A stretch of DNA of 38,840 nt, taken from an uncultured Mollicutes bacterium (GTDB lineage: Bacteria; Bacillota_I; Bacilli_A; ML615J-28; CAG-313). A model generated the notes under the pieces. That model did not search any database. It had not been told where the DNA came from and saw only the letters and a list, made by a program, of their open reading frames with translations. Position numbers and translations under genes: made by a program. Location: contig UQAI01000007.1 of the NCBI GenBank assembly GCA_900538885.1, forward strand, positions 1 to 38,840, written 5' to 3'. The stretch's first letter is position 1; each line of letters begins with the position of its first letter. This document shows positions 7,801 through 16,409 of the stretch, one piece after another.

Positions 7801-9080
7801 TTATTAAGGCTTGTGATGAATTCTTCATTAATTTCAAGGGTACCGCTTTCCATGTAATTATTAACTATTTCAATTACACCTGTAATTGTGGCCATATCAT
7901 TTTTAATAACTTTACTGATTTCTTTTAATTCTTGATATCCAGCAATACCAATATACATAATTTCATTACGGCTCATTAGAACTTGATCAGTATCTTGAAT
8001 TGTTTTTATCATTGCTTCATATTTAGGATTTTCTTTTAATGATTCAATGATAGGTTGAAGTCTTAAATACCATTGTTGATTGTTTTTATATGCGGTAAAT
8101 ATGATTTGACCTATTTGTTCTTCTGAAATAATTGTATCAACATCATAAAATACACTTATAATTCTTGATATCATATCAACTATTGCATCGATAAAATTAG
8201 AATTTTCCGGATCATATCCATCAAAGCACTTTAAAACATGATTAATTACTTGTTCTACTTGAGTTTTTGTAAGGCCTGCTCCTTTAAAGGCTCTACTTAA
8301 AACAAAGCAATAATTTTCTAAATCACTATCTTTTAAGACTTCCTTTATCAAGTCTTCTAATTTATCATCACTAACTTCACCATTATCAATCTTTACTATC
8401 ATAATAGCTAATTCACGATAAATATCATCAACATTTAATTCACTTGGTGTAATTACAGGATAATCAGGAATTAATAATTGGCCTTTTGGATAAACTGTGA
8501 TTTCAATATTAAAAGTTTGACCTTCATATTTAATTATTACTTGATATTTACCTTCTTTTGAAGTGGTAAATCCAGTTACCATATCCTCAGTAATTTCAAT
8601 GTAAGTTTCATTACCATTTACAGTTTTTTTGATTCTTCCACCTTTAAAGGAATCACCAACATTATATAGTTTTTCAAATGAGTATAATTCATATTCTATA
8701 CCTTCAACTTTTTTTAATCTATTAATGTTTAATTCCCACACGGTTTTCTTTAAAAGTTTATTACCCTTATCTAAAATTACTCTAAAATAAAATTTGTTTT
8801 TCCCTTCTACAAGTTTTAGTGGTACTTCTGCTTCTTTAGAGCAATCTTTATCTGTGTAAACAATAGCTTTAGCTTTTGATATAACAATATTAGAAGGATT
8901 AAATTCACTAACAATATTATCTACATCAAAACTAACTTTAGTTTCTTTTTTGTTAATAACGACATTTTTAGCGTTTTTTACTTCTTTAATGTCATATTTA
9001 CTTGTTTCTTTACATCCTGCAAAAACAAGTGATAAACAAATAGCCAGCAAGAAAATACTTAACACTCTAATCTTTTTCAT
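4806..9080 (-). CDS. Giant surface lipoprotein with Ig-like domains and a helical midsection
   Basis: A 1424-residue exported lipoprotein of unknown function. The start at 9080 begins a type II signal peptide ending in LVFAGC (lipidated Cys23) and has AAGGAG (9088-9093) upstream; the reading frame runs 26 codons further 5' without a start signal. After the anchor comes a beta domain, then an Ig-like (Big_3-type) unit at about 139-200 (MVTGFTTSKEGKYQVIIKY). Residues about 205-595 are predicted helical and acidic. The remainder is beta-rich, with a second Big_3-like unit (NITGLDKNKEGTQNVTITV) near 810-880. No catalytic motif is seen. It is monocistronic with its own consensus promoter. An adhesin or cell-surface scaffold is a guess from architecture. 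Confidence 0.8.
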   Translation of the reverse strand: MKKIRVLSIFLLAICLSLVFAGCKETSKYDIKEVKNAKNVVINKKETKVSFDVDNIVSEFNPSNIVISKAKAIVYTDKDCSKEAEVPLKLVEGKNKFYFRVILDKGNKLLKKTVWELNINRLKKVEGIEYELYSFEKLYNVGDSFKGGRIKKTVNGNETYIEITEDMVTGFTTSKEGKYQVIIKYEGQTFNIEITVYPKGQLLIPDYPVITPSELNVDDIYRELAIMIVKIDNGEVSDDKLEDLIKEVLKDSDLENYCFVLSRAFKGAGLTKTQVEQVINHVLKCFDGYDPENSNFIDAIVDMISRIISVFYDVDTIISEEQIGQIIFTAYKNNQQWYLRLQPIIESLKENPKYEAMIKTIQDTDQVLMSRNEIMYIGIAGYQELKEISKVIKNDMATITGVIEIVNNYMESGTLEINEEFITSLNKVGEIIDGLFQKVGKNTLNTCLTIVSTMLGKGFGDVQEYFEKLNIIEIVRNIDPAVKIVTNYLKNIKLEDKDDIEETLNAIMLITDLDNSSLTNETKTVLGHSLVVVSKILSTEISKLSTAEKLQLNNLLNILCENDGNNISSTAVFTLITKLANVDLSKTTDEDLISYVDELQGIMKPTQKLGYNLEDEIIVKQNTTKEEFVEQFKDIIKLYKYTLNTNGEYDSQDIELTANLLTIFDTSMVGAKLLEVTIDNMTMSIAYFVEGVEHDYVISPGELNLITDLFVYDLNNNVYPNRWFNYTVTIVDMLTGYAYSVELDTAKLKIENPDISTVGIKMGILTMDLDEYGIYYLPIEYYVIDLENPVVTDYKVDFNDELFVGKDIPATGQIAVEYNYRINVETLEETGKLVWQYNYSQYLSFDETNITGLDKNKEGTQNVTITVNGYNFETEIYVHPLSDAKKIKSVAFSMPYNYAENKDFKDQLIIYIVCVDDEYSIQSLTYKNALEKIKEYDLPFEITFEPLGEVKLGSNTFKLMVRDTLHNETFTFEDTVNIIEKEKFLALSNIHVTLSEYNLLLTDETDDDILRLITRITFYGSYYSGYLVDDEAYKWAKENIEVVRNVAENMIIFRSHGTEYTIYNVFFGLSIYNSTLEFYNNDAALPEFVNDFSDEDLFNGIVANIRFNNNLIVNSNSINMYQKYHSYIDIVREDDQIVFSIGGEQVKTFTILKSSDYTVYFNYTLKSDARLNIDDLNGTIINQLITVNFRAETSSTIINLYLDNKAITDSVLNYITFENVPTEVGEHPLQISFKGVSATKMATWYSNATAKNVLDLELFISGVLYKDTKKLDDLINYMHLLVVNYNDGTSKQLTKAECRDFLTKECTVTITDDEVKIVHNASGIEKVYSNTSDIKWYEISTVTVSDKTSISVIRTTENGVYKYRYQVYFYFSTPDQTDVSFIATGDAGKYMAIELFELEYDETAGQQTFTYVVNGNTIKGKVDQ

Positions 9081-9125
9081 TTTGTTTCTCCTTTCGTTGA
9101 ACGAATGTTTATTTATTACATAAGT

Positions 9126-9154
9126 ATTATACCATATTTTGTTCTTTATGTCTA
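9126..9154 (-). promoter_or_regulatory. Promoter of the giant lipoprotein gene
   Basis: Minus-strand TAGACA (9154-9149), 17-nt spacer, TATAAT (9131-9126), about 45 nt upstream of the ATG at 9080. Confidence 0.8.
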
Positions 9155-9239
9155 GCACTTACATGACTACAAAATTGTGGAGTTGTCGTATTATTATACA
9201 TTTAAAGTGTTTTGTCTAAATAATTAAATTATGCAAACA

Positions 9240-10529
9240 TTAATTTTTTAAAGCCGTAATTGGGACAACAAATACACCATCTGAACGAACGTATGCGGCA
9301 TTAGCTAAACCACAGATAACACACAGAATTTTAGGGGCTTTACCACCATTTTCAATAATACTATTACGAGTTTTGATTAGGTTTTTCGCACCTTCATCAA
9401 TTTTTTTCGCTCCAATTTTTATTTCAAATGCACACCATTCTCCATCCTCTAATTCAATTACAGCATCTATTTCATTGTTTTTATAATCTTGATAATGATA
9501 AAGAATACCACCAAAGGCTTGAGCATATATGGCTAAATCTCTTTCTACTAATGATTCAAACATAAAACCAAATGTATTCAAGTCACTTAATAGTTTATCA
9601 GCTGTAATATTTAATAAGGCACATGCCATAGCAGGATCACTAAAGTGACGTTTTTCTTGTTGTTTAACGCGTAATGAAGAACGAAGGTTAGGCGAAAATG
9701 GTTTTTGATTATTTAATAAGAATAAACGTTCAAACGCATCTAAATATTTTTTGATAGTATTTCTGCTCATTGATTCATTATCTTGTTCAATAATATCATT
9801 AAGTAATGACATATCAGATACTGTTGTTGATTCATTTCTTGCAAGAGATTTTAATAATAGTCTCATTTTATGTCTATCATACTCTATTTCGTTATCAAAT
9901 CTATTTAAATCTTCCTCAATAATTGTTTCCATATAAGATCTTGGCATTAAGTGTGCATTATCTTTAGTCGTAGAAATATTTTCAGGCCAACCACCACGAA
10001 CGATATAATAAGCCAAATCACATAGAGATGTTTCATCTAACATTTGTTCTTGAAGTGTACCATTACATAATTGTTCTAGACTTATTTTGCCTGATGAATC
10101 ACCTGATTCAAATAATGACATTGTGTTCATTCTTAATTTAACAATTCTACCCGAACCACTATGCATAATTCCTTTAGTTTTAGGCGTTGAAGAACCAGTC
10201 AAAATGATTTGTCCTTTTGCATGTCTTTTATCAACTTCTGCTCTTGTCGCATCCCAAATCGAAGGTACTTCTTGCCATTCATCTATCAATCTTGGGGTAT
10301 CACCTTGTAAAATTAATAAAGGATTTAATTCAGCTAGTTGACGATTAGAAAAATTATTAGTAGGATCACCAACTAAAAATTCACTATTTGCATGAAATGC
10401 TGATGTCCAAGTTTTTCCACACCACTTTGGTCCTTCAATACATATAGCACCACTGACTTGCATATATTTATCTATCGTTTTATCGATAATTCGCTTTTTA
10501 TAATCACTTTCATTTTTAATTACACTCAT
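9240..10529 (-). CDS. ATP-binding protein, AAA_14/DUF4143 family
   Basis: A 429-residue member of the COG1373-type ATPases. Walker A is GPKWCGKT (33-40), Walker B is LIDEWQ (81-86), and a sensor-like ILTGSS follows at 109-114. A winged-helix-like stretch at about 225-290 precedes the DUF4143 C-terminal part, which has a PD-(D/E)XK-like arrangement: E329, D355 in NNEIDAV, and E369-x-K371 in AFEIK. These proteins are widespread in gut anaerobes; their role is not established, and nuclease activity here is only inferred from the motif. The ATG has GGGAGG (10536-10541) upstream. It is monocistronic, has a strong promoter, and four 23-bp repeats lie just upstream of its -35 box. Confidence 0.88.
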   Translation of the reverse strand: MSVIKNESDYKKRIIDKTIDKYMQVSGAICIEGPKWCGKTWTSAFHANSEFLVGDPTNNFSNRQLAELNPLLILQGDTPRLIDEWQEVPSIWDATRAEVDKRHAKGQIILTGSSTPKTKGIMHSGSGRIVKLRMNTMSLFESGDSSGKISLEQLCNGTLQEQMLDETSLCDLAYYIVRGGWPENISTTKDNAHLMPRSYMETIIEEDLNRFDNEIEYDRHKMRLLLKSLARNESTTVSDMSLLNDIIEQDNESMSRNTIKKYLDAFERLFLLNNQKPFSPNLRSSLRVKQQEKRHFSDPAMACALLNITADKLLSDLNTFGFMFESLVERDLAIYAQAFGGILYHYQDYKNNEIDAVIELEDGEWCAFEIKIGAKKIDEGAKNLIKTRNSIIENGGKAPKILCVICGLANAAYVRSDGVFVVPITALKN

Positions 10530-10551
10530 ATTAAGCCTCCCTTATATGTAT

Positions 10552-10579
10552 ATTATAATTAAATATATTTTTTTGTCAA
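10552..10579 (-). promoter_or_regulatory. Promoter of the DUF4143 ATPase gene
   Basis: Minus-strand TTGACA (10579-10574), 16-nt spacer, TATAAT (10557-10552). The 23-bp repeats begin 5 bp upstream of the -35 box. Confidence 0.8.
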
Positions 10580-10583
10580 GTCA

Positions 10584-10675
10584 AGTGAGCAATATTTCTT
10601 GTTTTGAGTGAGCAATTTTTATAATTTTTAGTGAGCAATATTTCTTACTTTGAGTGAGCAATATTTTCAAAATTA
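10584..10675. repeat. Four 23-bp direct repeats (core AGTGAGCAATATTT)
   Basis: The word AGTGAGCAAT begins at 10584, 10607, 10630 and 10653, exactly 23 bp apart each time. Copies 1, 3 and 4 share AGTGAGCAATATTT; copy 2 has AATTTTT after GAGC. The second half of each unit is AT-rich and less conserved. The array fills the gap between the V-ATPase terminator and the promoter of the DUF4143 ATPase, a position suited to an activator or autoregulatory binding array. Confidence 0.85.
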
Positions 10676-10708
10676 AAAAACGTTAATAGAATCTCTTCTA
10701 TTAGCGTT
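10675..10708 (-). terminator. Terminator of the V-ATPase operon
   Basis: Arms 10679-10691 and 10696-10708 (13 bp, one mismatch), loop of 4. On the minus strand it is followed by TTTTTT. It lies 15 bp past the ntpD stop. Confidence 0.88.
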
Positions 10709-10722
10709 TTACACATACTATT

Positions 10723-11358
10723 TTAGTTTAGTTGTTTTTTCAATATTATTTCTTTACTCTTCATTAGACGAATAATGTTACTTCTTTCATTATCTTCTAG
10801 TTTCATTGTAATGAAATGAATATTTTCTTCTAAGTTAGGAATTAACACATATTCAATAGCATTAACACGTCTTCTTGTTTTTTCAATTTCAACCGCAAGC
10901 ATATCACAGCTTTTTTCAATTTCCGCAAGTTTTACCATTTTATCTACTAAAGTTGAAAGTCTTAAGACAGATTCATCAAGTTCACATGGTGTAAAGGCAA
11001 AACTGTATGTTATGTCAGTACTATCAGATGATTCTACTTTTAGACTTGGAACTTTAATGTTCATTATTGTTTTGTCAGAAATATCAAGTTTTAAGTTTTG
11101 TGAAGGAACAAGAAAGGCTTCCATCAATCCAGCATAGCTCATTTTAAGGCGAGCTGAACCAAAGGTACCAGCTATAAGAGCAAGTTCTGATTCAACAGTT
11201 TCTCTTAATTCACGGTTTTGTTTAATTAGATTCATAAACTGTCTAACCATTTCATCCTGTTTATCTTTTAGTAATTTATGACCTTTTGTTGCGGTGGAAA
11301 GTTCTCTTTTTAGACGCATTAACTCCATTCTTGTTGGATTTATTGTCGTCTGTGCCAT
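10723..11358 (-). CDS. ntpD: V-type ATPase subunit D (central stalk)
   Basis: A 211-residue rotor shaft subunit that turns inside the A3B3 head. N-terminal INPTRMELMRLKRELSTATKGHKLLKDKQDEM is the hallmark of V/A-type subunit D, and the C-terminal RRRVNAIEYVLIPNLEENIHFI (about 164-187) is its second conserved helix. Both ends form the antiparallel coiled coil. It is the last gene of the nine-gene operon, 3 nt after ntpB, with GAGGA ahead of the ATG, and is followed by a terminator. Length is normal. Confidence 0.95.
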   Translation of the reverse strand: MAQTTINPTRMELMRLKRELSTATKGHKLLKDKQDEMVRQFMNLIKQNRELRETVESELALIAGTFGSARLKMSYAGLMEAFLVPSQNLKLDISDKTIMNIKVPSLKVESSDSTDITYSFAFTPCELDESVLRLSTLVDKMVKLAEIEKSCDMLAVEIEKTRRRVNAIEYVLIPNLEENIHFITMKLEDNERSNIIRLMKSKEIILKKQLN

Positions 11359-11361
11359 AGG

Positions 11362-12741
11362 TTATTCCTCATCTTTTGGTAAGTATTTATCAATGTATTC
11401 AAGACTAATACGCTTAAGTTCAGTCTTTGGTAAAATCTTTAATAGTTTCCACCCAAGGTCAAGAGTTTCTTCAATTGAACGGTTTGTCTCATTTCCTTGA
11501 GAAACATATTCTTTTTCAAATTCATCAGCAAATTTCGCATATAGTTTATCAACATCTGATAATGCTGCATCACCCAAAATAACTGATAATTCTTTAGCTT
11601 CTTTACCTCTTGCATAAGCTGAAAATAATTGGTTCATCGTTTGAGAATGATCTTCTCTAGTCTTACCTTTACCAATACCTTTATCTTTTAATCTACTAAG
11701 TGAAGGTAAAACATCAATTGGTGGAACTATACCTTTACGATATAAGTCTCTAGATAGAATAATTTGTCCTTCTGTAATGTAGCCAGTTAAGTCAGGAATT
11801 GGATGAGTTTTGTCATCCTCTGGCATTGTAAGGATTGGAATTTGAGTAATTGAACCTTTTTTACCATGGATTCGACCAGCTCTTTCATAAAGTGAAGCAA
11901 GGTCAGTATACATGTAACCTGGATAACCACGTCTACCAGGAACTTCTTTACGAGCAGCAGATACTTCACGTAATGCTTCGGCATAATTGGTAATATCAGT
12001 AATGATTACTAGAACATGCATACCAAGTTCATAGGCTAAATACTCAGCACAAGTTATGGCCATACGTGGTGTTGCGATTCTTTCAATAGCGGGGTCATTG
12101 GCAAGATTCATAAATAACACGGATCTTTCAATGGCACCTGATTTTTTGAAGTCTTCAATAAAGAAATTAGCTTCTTCAAATGTAATACCAACCGCCGCAA
12201 ATACAACCGCAAAGTCATCATCGGTTCCTCTTACTCTTGCTTGTCTTGCGATTTGAACGGCAAGTTTAGAATGAGGTAATCCTGAACCTGAGAAGATTGG
12301 AAGTTTTTGACCACGAACAAGGGTATTTAATCCATCAATTGCACTAATACCAGTTTGAATGAACTCAGATGGATAATCACGAGCTACGGGATTTAATGGT
12401 GTACCATTAATATCTAATGATGAGGTTGGAATTAATTCATCACCTCCATCAATAGGGTGACCCATTCCATCAAATACTCGTCCTACGATATCTGGAGAAA
12501 CTTTTAGTTCAATACCATGACCTAAAAACATCGCTTTGGCTGTGCTAATTTTTAAGCCTTGTGAACTACTATATAGTTGAACTAAAGCTTTATCTTCATT
12601 AATTTCAAGAACTTTACCATAACGGATTTCACCATTTGCTTGTCTTATTTGGACAAGTTCATCATATTTAACACCTTCAACATGATCAACTAACATTAAA
12701 GGTCCAACAACTTCCCTAATTGTCTTATATTCTTTAGGCAT
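11362..12741 (-). CDS. ntpB: V-type ATPase subunit B (regulatory nucleotide-site subunit)
   Basis: A 459-residue non-catalytic head subunit. The P-loop position reads SGSGLPHSK rather than a Walker A GxxxxGK[ST], as expected for V/A-type B subunits. Conserved blocks include GRVFDGMGHPIDGG (85-98), PSEFIQTGISAIDG and PGRRGYPGYMYTDLA. It alternates with subunit A to form the ATP-hydrolysing hexamer. Its ATG shares one base with the ntpA stop (TAATG at 12739-12743), so translation is probably coupled. Length and motifs are typical. Confidence 0.97.
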   Translation of the reverse strand: MPKEYKTIREVVGPLMLVDHVEGVKYDELVQIRQANGEIRYGKVLEINEDKALVQLYSSSQGLKISTAKAMFLGHGIELKVSPDIVGRVFDGMGHPIDGGDELIPTSSLDINGTPLNPVARDYPSEFIQTGISAIDGLNTLVRGQKLPIFSGSGLPHSKLAVQIARQARVRGTDDDFAVVFAAVGITFEEANFFIEDFKKSGAIERSVLFMNLANDPAIERIATPRMAITCAEYLAYELGMHVLVIITDITNYAEALREVSAARKEVPGRRGYPGYMYTDLASLYERAGRIHGKKGSITQIPILTMPEDDKTHPIPDLTGYITEGQIILSRDLYRKGIVPPIDVLPSLSRLKDKGIGKGKTREDHSQTMNQLFSAYARGKEAKELSVILGDAALSDVDKLYAKFADEFEKEYVSQGNETNRSIEETLDLGWKLLKILPKTELKRISLEYIDKYLPKDEE

Positions 12742-14522
12742 TAAAATTGTTCTCCTTTCATTAATTCATCATATTCATTATCAATTTCATGATATAAGGC
12801 TTGAATCTTTTCATCGAATTCAGCTTCAGGAATATATTTCATTCTACCAATTGATACAAGAGCATTCATCTTGATAATTTTAAAGTATGAAACATTGTTC
12901 TTTAAGGCATTAACTCCTTCTTCATACCATTTAAGAATAGCTTTTAGCATCCCAAATTGTTTCTTTAAAGAAGTGTATGTATCAATTTCATGGAAGGCGA
13001 TTTGATGTAAATAGTCTTCACGAATGCTGCGGGCAGCATCTAAAGTTAAACGATCACTATACTCTAGTGAATCTACACCAACTAGTCGAACAATTTCTTC
13101 TAGTTTTGATTCTTCTTGTAAAAGTCCCATCGCTTTACTTACTTGTTTACTCCAGTCTTGATTTAGATGTTCATTAAAATATTTGTTAATATCATATAAT
13201 GAATAACTCTTTAGCCAGTCAATAGCTGGGAAGTGACGACGATATGCAAGTTGAGCACTTAAGCCCCAGAATACTTTAACGATACGCAAAGTTGCTTGTG
13301 ATACTGGTTCTGAAGTATCGCCTCCTGGAGGAGATACCGCCCCTATTGCGGTGATAGAACCTTCAGAATTATCACTACCTAAGCATTTAACAAGACCAGC
13401 TCTTTCATAGAACTCGGCAAGTCTACTTGAAAGATATGCTGGATATCCTTCTTCACCTGGCATTTCCTCTAAACGACCTGACATTTCACGTAATGCTTCG
13501 GCCCATCTAGATGTTGAATCGGCCATTATCGCAACGTTATATCCCATATCACGGTAATATTCCGCAATCGTAATACCTGTATAAATTGAAGCCTCACGAG
13601 CCGCAACCGGCATATTAGAAGTGTTTGCGATTAAAACCGTTCTTTTCATTAGACTTTCACCAGTTTTAGGGTCTTTTAATTCAGGGAATTCTTGTAGTAC
13701 ATCGGTCATCTCATTACCACGTTCACCGCAACCTACATAAACGATAATATCAGCATTTGCCCATTTTGCAAGTTGATGTTGAACAACGGTTTTACCACTA
13801 CCGAAAGGTCCAGGTATCGCCGCAATCCCACCAAGGGCGATTGGAAAGAATGTGTCAATTACCCTTTGTCCGGTAATAAGGGGAGCCGTTGGTGCCATTT
13901 TTTTCTTATATGGACGCCCTTTTCGAACTGGCCATTTTTGAATCATATTTAATTCTTTAATTTCACCTGTTTTAGTTTGGATTTTCACAATTACATCAGT
14001 GATTCTCGCATCACCTTGATGAATCCAAGTAATACTTCCACTAATGCCATTGGGTACCATTATTTTATGTAAAACAACACTTGTTTCTTGAACTGTTCCT
14101 AGTGTATCACCACTATTTACTTGATCACCAACTTTTAAAATTGGTTTGAACTCCCATACTTTTTCACGATTTAGTTTAGGAACATCAACACCAAGGGGAA
14201 TACGATCACCATAAGCATCGCTGATCACTTTTAAGGGACGCTCAATTCCGTCATAAATACCTTCAATTAAACCGGGACCAAGTTCAACAGATAGTGGTTC
14301 ATTTGTAAAATAAACCGGTTCACCTGGGCCAAGACCTGCTGTTTCTTCATATACTTGAATAGAGGCAACGTCTCCCCTTAATTCAATTATTTCCCCAATT
14401 AGTTTTTTATTACTAACCTTAACAACGTCAAACATTTGGACATCTTTCATGCCTTTCGCAATAACTAGTGGGCCTGCTACCTTGGAGATGATACCAATTT
14501 GTTGGTTTTCTAATTCTGTCAT
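12741..14522 (-). CDS. ntpA: V-type ATPase catalytic subunit A
   Basis: A 593-residue catalytic subunit. Walker A is GPFGSGKT (238-245). The GERGNEMT, DSTSRWAEALRE and SGRLEEMPGEEGYPAYL blocks are all conserved, and the V/A-specific non-homologous insertion lies at about 115-190. It hydrolyses ATP to drive ion export, or runs in reverse as a synthase. RBS AAAGGGG lies 5' of the ATG. It follows ntpG by 13 nt in the operon. No unusual residues are seen. Confidence 0.97.
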   Translation of the reverse strand: MTELENQQIGIISKVAGPLVIAKGMKDVQMFDVVKVSNKKLIGEIIELRGDVASIQVYEETAGLGPGEPVYFTNEPLSVELGPGLIEGIYDGIERPLKVISDAYGDRIPLGVDVPKLNREKVWEFKPILKVGDQVNSGDTLGTVQETSVVLHKIMVPNGISGSITWIHQGDARITDVIVKIQTKTGEIKELNMIQKWPVRKGRPYKKKMAPTAPLITGQRVIDTFFPIALGGIAAIPGPFGSGKTVVQHQLAKWANADIIVYVGCGERGNEMTDVLQEFPELKDPKTGESLMKRTVLIANTSNMPVAAREASIYTGITIAEYYRDMGYNVAIMADSTSRWAEALREMSGRLEEMPGEEGYPAYLSSRLAEFYERAGLVKCLGSDNSEGSITAIGAVSPPGGDTSEPVSQATLRIVKVFWGLSAQLAYRRHFPAIDWLKSYSLYDINKYFNEHLNQDWSKQVSKAMGLLQEESKLEEIVRLVGVDSLEYSDRLTLDAARSIREDYLHQIAFHEIDTYTSLKKQFGMLKAILKWYEEGVNALKNNVSYFKIIKMNALVSIGRMKYIPEAEFDEKIQALYHEIDNEYDELMKGEQF

Positions 14523-14535
14523 ATTTTACCCCTTT

Positions 14536-14853
14536 CTAAAATATATCAATGCCAATAGCTTTTTCAACATTTTCTCTTACTTTTTTCATGCCAATTCCAC
14601 TATTAACATTATCTAGGGGAAGTGGTAAGATAATAGGATAAGTCATTTGACTATACTTTTCTCTAGTTTCTGTAATATTTTCATATACTTGTTCTGTAAC
14701 AAAAATAATTTTACAACCAGCTTTATAAAGTTTAAAAATTTCTTTATCAATGTCTTCAACATTATTTGAAAAGTATGTTTTAAAACCTACTGCGTTATAA
14801 ATAGTTATAGATTCATCATTTCCTATTGCGGCGAGGGTCACATTTTCACTCAT
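14536..14853 (-). CDS. ntpG: V-type ATPase subunit F (E. hirae NtpG)
   Basis: A 105-residue central-stalk subunit that binds subunit D. ENVTLAAIGNDESITIYNAVGF at the N-terminus and IIFVTEQVYENI (about 48-60) followed by YPIILPLP are the typical Rossmann-like features of subunit F. The frame also offers a GTG at 14862, but that GTG is part of the AGGTG ribosome binding site; ATG 14853 stands 6 nt after it and is preferred. It lies between ntpC and ntpA as in E. hirae. Confidence 0.9.
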   Translation of the reverse strand: MSENVTLAAIGNDESITIYNAVGFKTYFSNNVEDIDKEIFKLYKAGCKIIFVTEQVYENITETREKYSQMTYPIILPLPLDNVNSGIGMKKVRENVEKAIGIDIF

Positions 14854-14869
14854 CCTCTTCACCTACTTT

Positions 14870-15790
14870 CTAGATTAAATTTTTTAATTCAATGTTTGTA
14901 TTAGAATATATTAGTCTAATATTTTGTGCTTCTGAAAGTTTTAACAAATAGTAGTAAATCATTGGACCAATTGTAAATGGATCATCTTTATATTTAGCCA
15001 TTTCACTAATAATGAAACGGTCAAATAAGATTTCAATATTTGCGATACTTTCAACTTCTTTTAATGTTTTTGCTAAACGTCCTTCATAATATGGTTCTAG
15101 TGCTTTTAGTCTATTTTCACTATCTAATCCATATATGGTTTTTAGTTTATCTTTTGTAACAATACCACCATCAATAATCATACTTTCATATTCAGGATAA
15201 TCCCAATTTAAGTTTTTTGATCTCATCATGGAAATAATGTTTGTTATATCAACCTTAAGGGTAAGGTATTTTCTTAAAATATGATTTTTAGTTTTCTTTA
15301 ATGCATAATTATAAATAGTATTATCAATTATTGCACTTAATATTTTAGGATTATTTGTTGCTTCTACCTTTTCATCTAAAATCTTAATTAATTCTTTTTC
15401 GCTTTTAGTTAGATTATTAAACTGATGATTGATTACCGCATCAATTAAATCTTCTTTTTTAATTGTACCATTATCATCAATTAAATCTAATCGATTTAAA
15501 TCATATTTTTTTATTTTGTATATTAGTTTTAAATTTTGAGCATCGTTTACTAAGTAGAAAAGATTGGTATCTTCTTTACTTGGTGTGATACTATCAATTA
15601 GAGTTCTTACTCTTTGTTTTTCGGAGGCAATCACTTCTTCTAAAGTTGTGCCTTCACTTCCATAATTCATGGCAAGTAATACTTTCACAAATTCTGTCTT
15701 GTCATATTTGGCAAGTACAAGTAATTTATTTCGATCAAGAACTTTGGTTTCTAAAGCTTTTATCGTTCCGTTAGCATAAGGATAATTCAT
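14870..15790 (-). CDS. ntpC: V-type ATPase subunit C (rotor-top d-type subunit)
   Basis: A 306-residue subunit that links the central stalk to the membrane c-ring. N-terminal NYPYANGTIKALETKVLDRNKL is characteristic of the family, as are the repeated helical blocks (NLKLIYKIK, NIISMMRSKNL, FTIGPMIYYYLLK near the C-terminus). The start at 15790 has AAGGAG (15797-15802) upstream; the frame opens earlier but without a better signal. The ntpE stop and this ATG are one base apart. Sequence of this subunit is naturally divergent, but context makes the call firm. Confidence 0.93.
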   Translation of the reverse strand: MNYPYANGTIKALETKVLDRNKLLVLAKYDKTEFVKVLLAMNYGSEGTTLEEVIASEKQRVRTLIDSITPSKEDTNLFYLVNDAQNLKLIYKIKKYDLNRLDLIDDNGTIKKEDLIDAVINHQFNNLTKSEKELIKILDEKVEATNNPKILSAIIDNTIYNYALKKTKNHILRKYLTLKVDITNIISMMRSKNLNWDYPEYESMIIDGGIVTKDKLKTIYGLDSENRLKALEPYYEGRLAKTLKEVESIANIEILFDRFIISEMAKYKDDPFTIGPMIYYYLLKLSEAQNIRLIYSNTNIELKNLI

Positions 15791-15791
15791 A

Positions 15792-16400
15792 TTATTCTCC
15801 TTTACTAAACAACTTTCCCGCAATCTCAGGTTCTAATTTTGTTTTTAATTCATCTAATAAAACTTCATATGAATTGTCGATGTCGTAGTATTTACTAGCA
15901 ATAATAAAGCCGCCTTTAATATTTGCTTTAGTAGTACTAAGAATTAGATTATATTTATTATCTAATAATTTATCTAACCTGTTATCATGTTTACTTGAAA
16001 ACAATTGTTGATATTTTACATAATCATTTTCATTTACTATGATTTCTTCATAACCTTCAAGTTTTACTTTCTTTAAACTAGTTGTTACAAACCTAACTAA
16101 GTCCTCATTATTCATTATACAAAGTCGATTTAACACTTCATTAAATGTATTACTGATGATAGCTTTTTGACTTGCTAAAACGTTTTGTTTTTTAGCTTGT
16201 TCAAGCTCTGCTTTTTTGGTTTTTATCGCATCATCACATTTTAACTTTGCATCACTAATTACTTGTTTAATTTTTTCATTTGTTTCATTCATAACTTGTT
16301 CAGTTATATTACTTGCTTTAATGTTGCCTTCTTCTTTGATTCTTGATGCTTCATCTAAAGCATTGGCAATTATTTTATCATATACTGAACTATTACTCAC
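15792..16400 (-). CDS. ntpE: V-type ATPase subunit E (peripheral stalk)
   Basis: About 202 residues, with a long N-terminal helix rich in Lys/Glu (NALDEASRIKEEG...QAKKQNVLASQKAIISN, to about residue 100) and a C-terminal domain with VRFVTTSLKKVKLEGYEEIIVN and IKGGFIIAS, as in E subunits. It pairs with the small coiled-coil subunit NtpF to form the stator stalk. The frame opens at a GTG (16409) that overlaps the AGGTG ribosome binding site; the GTG at 16400, 6 nt after that site, is the better start. It immediately follows ntpK. Confidence 0.9.
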   Translation of the reverse strand: MSNSSVYDKIIANALDEASRIKEEGNIKASNITEQVMNETNEKIKQVISDAKLKCDDAIKTKKAELEQAKKQNVLASQKAIISNTFNEVLNRLCIMNNEDLVRFVTTSLKKVKLEGYEEIIVNENDYVKYQQLFSSKHDNRLDKLLDNKYNLILSTTKANIKGGFIIASKYYDIDNSYEVLLDELKTKLEPEIAGKLFSKGE

Positions 16401-16409
16401 GTTATTCAC

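Noticed and set aside
9081..9158. Upstream extension of the giant lipoprotein by 26 codons
   Set aside because: It would bury the signal peptide and overlap the promoter; the ATG at 9080 has the ribosome site.
10584..10675. Plasmid-type iteron origin
   Set aside because: No replication initiator gene is nearby, and the array lies between housekeeping genes directly at a promoter.
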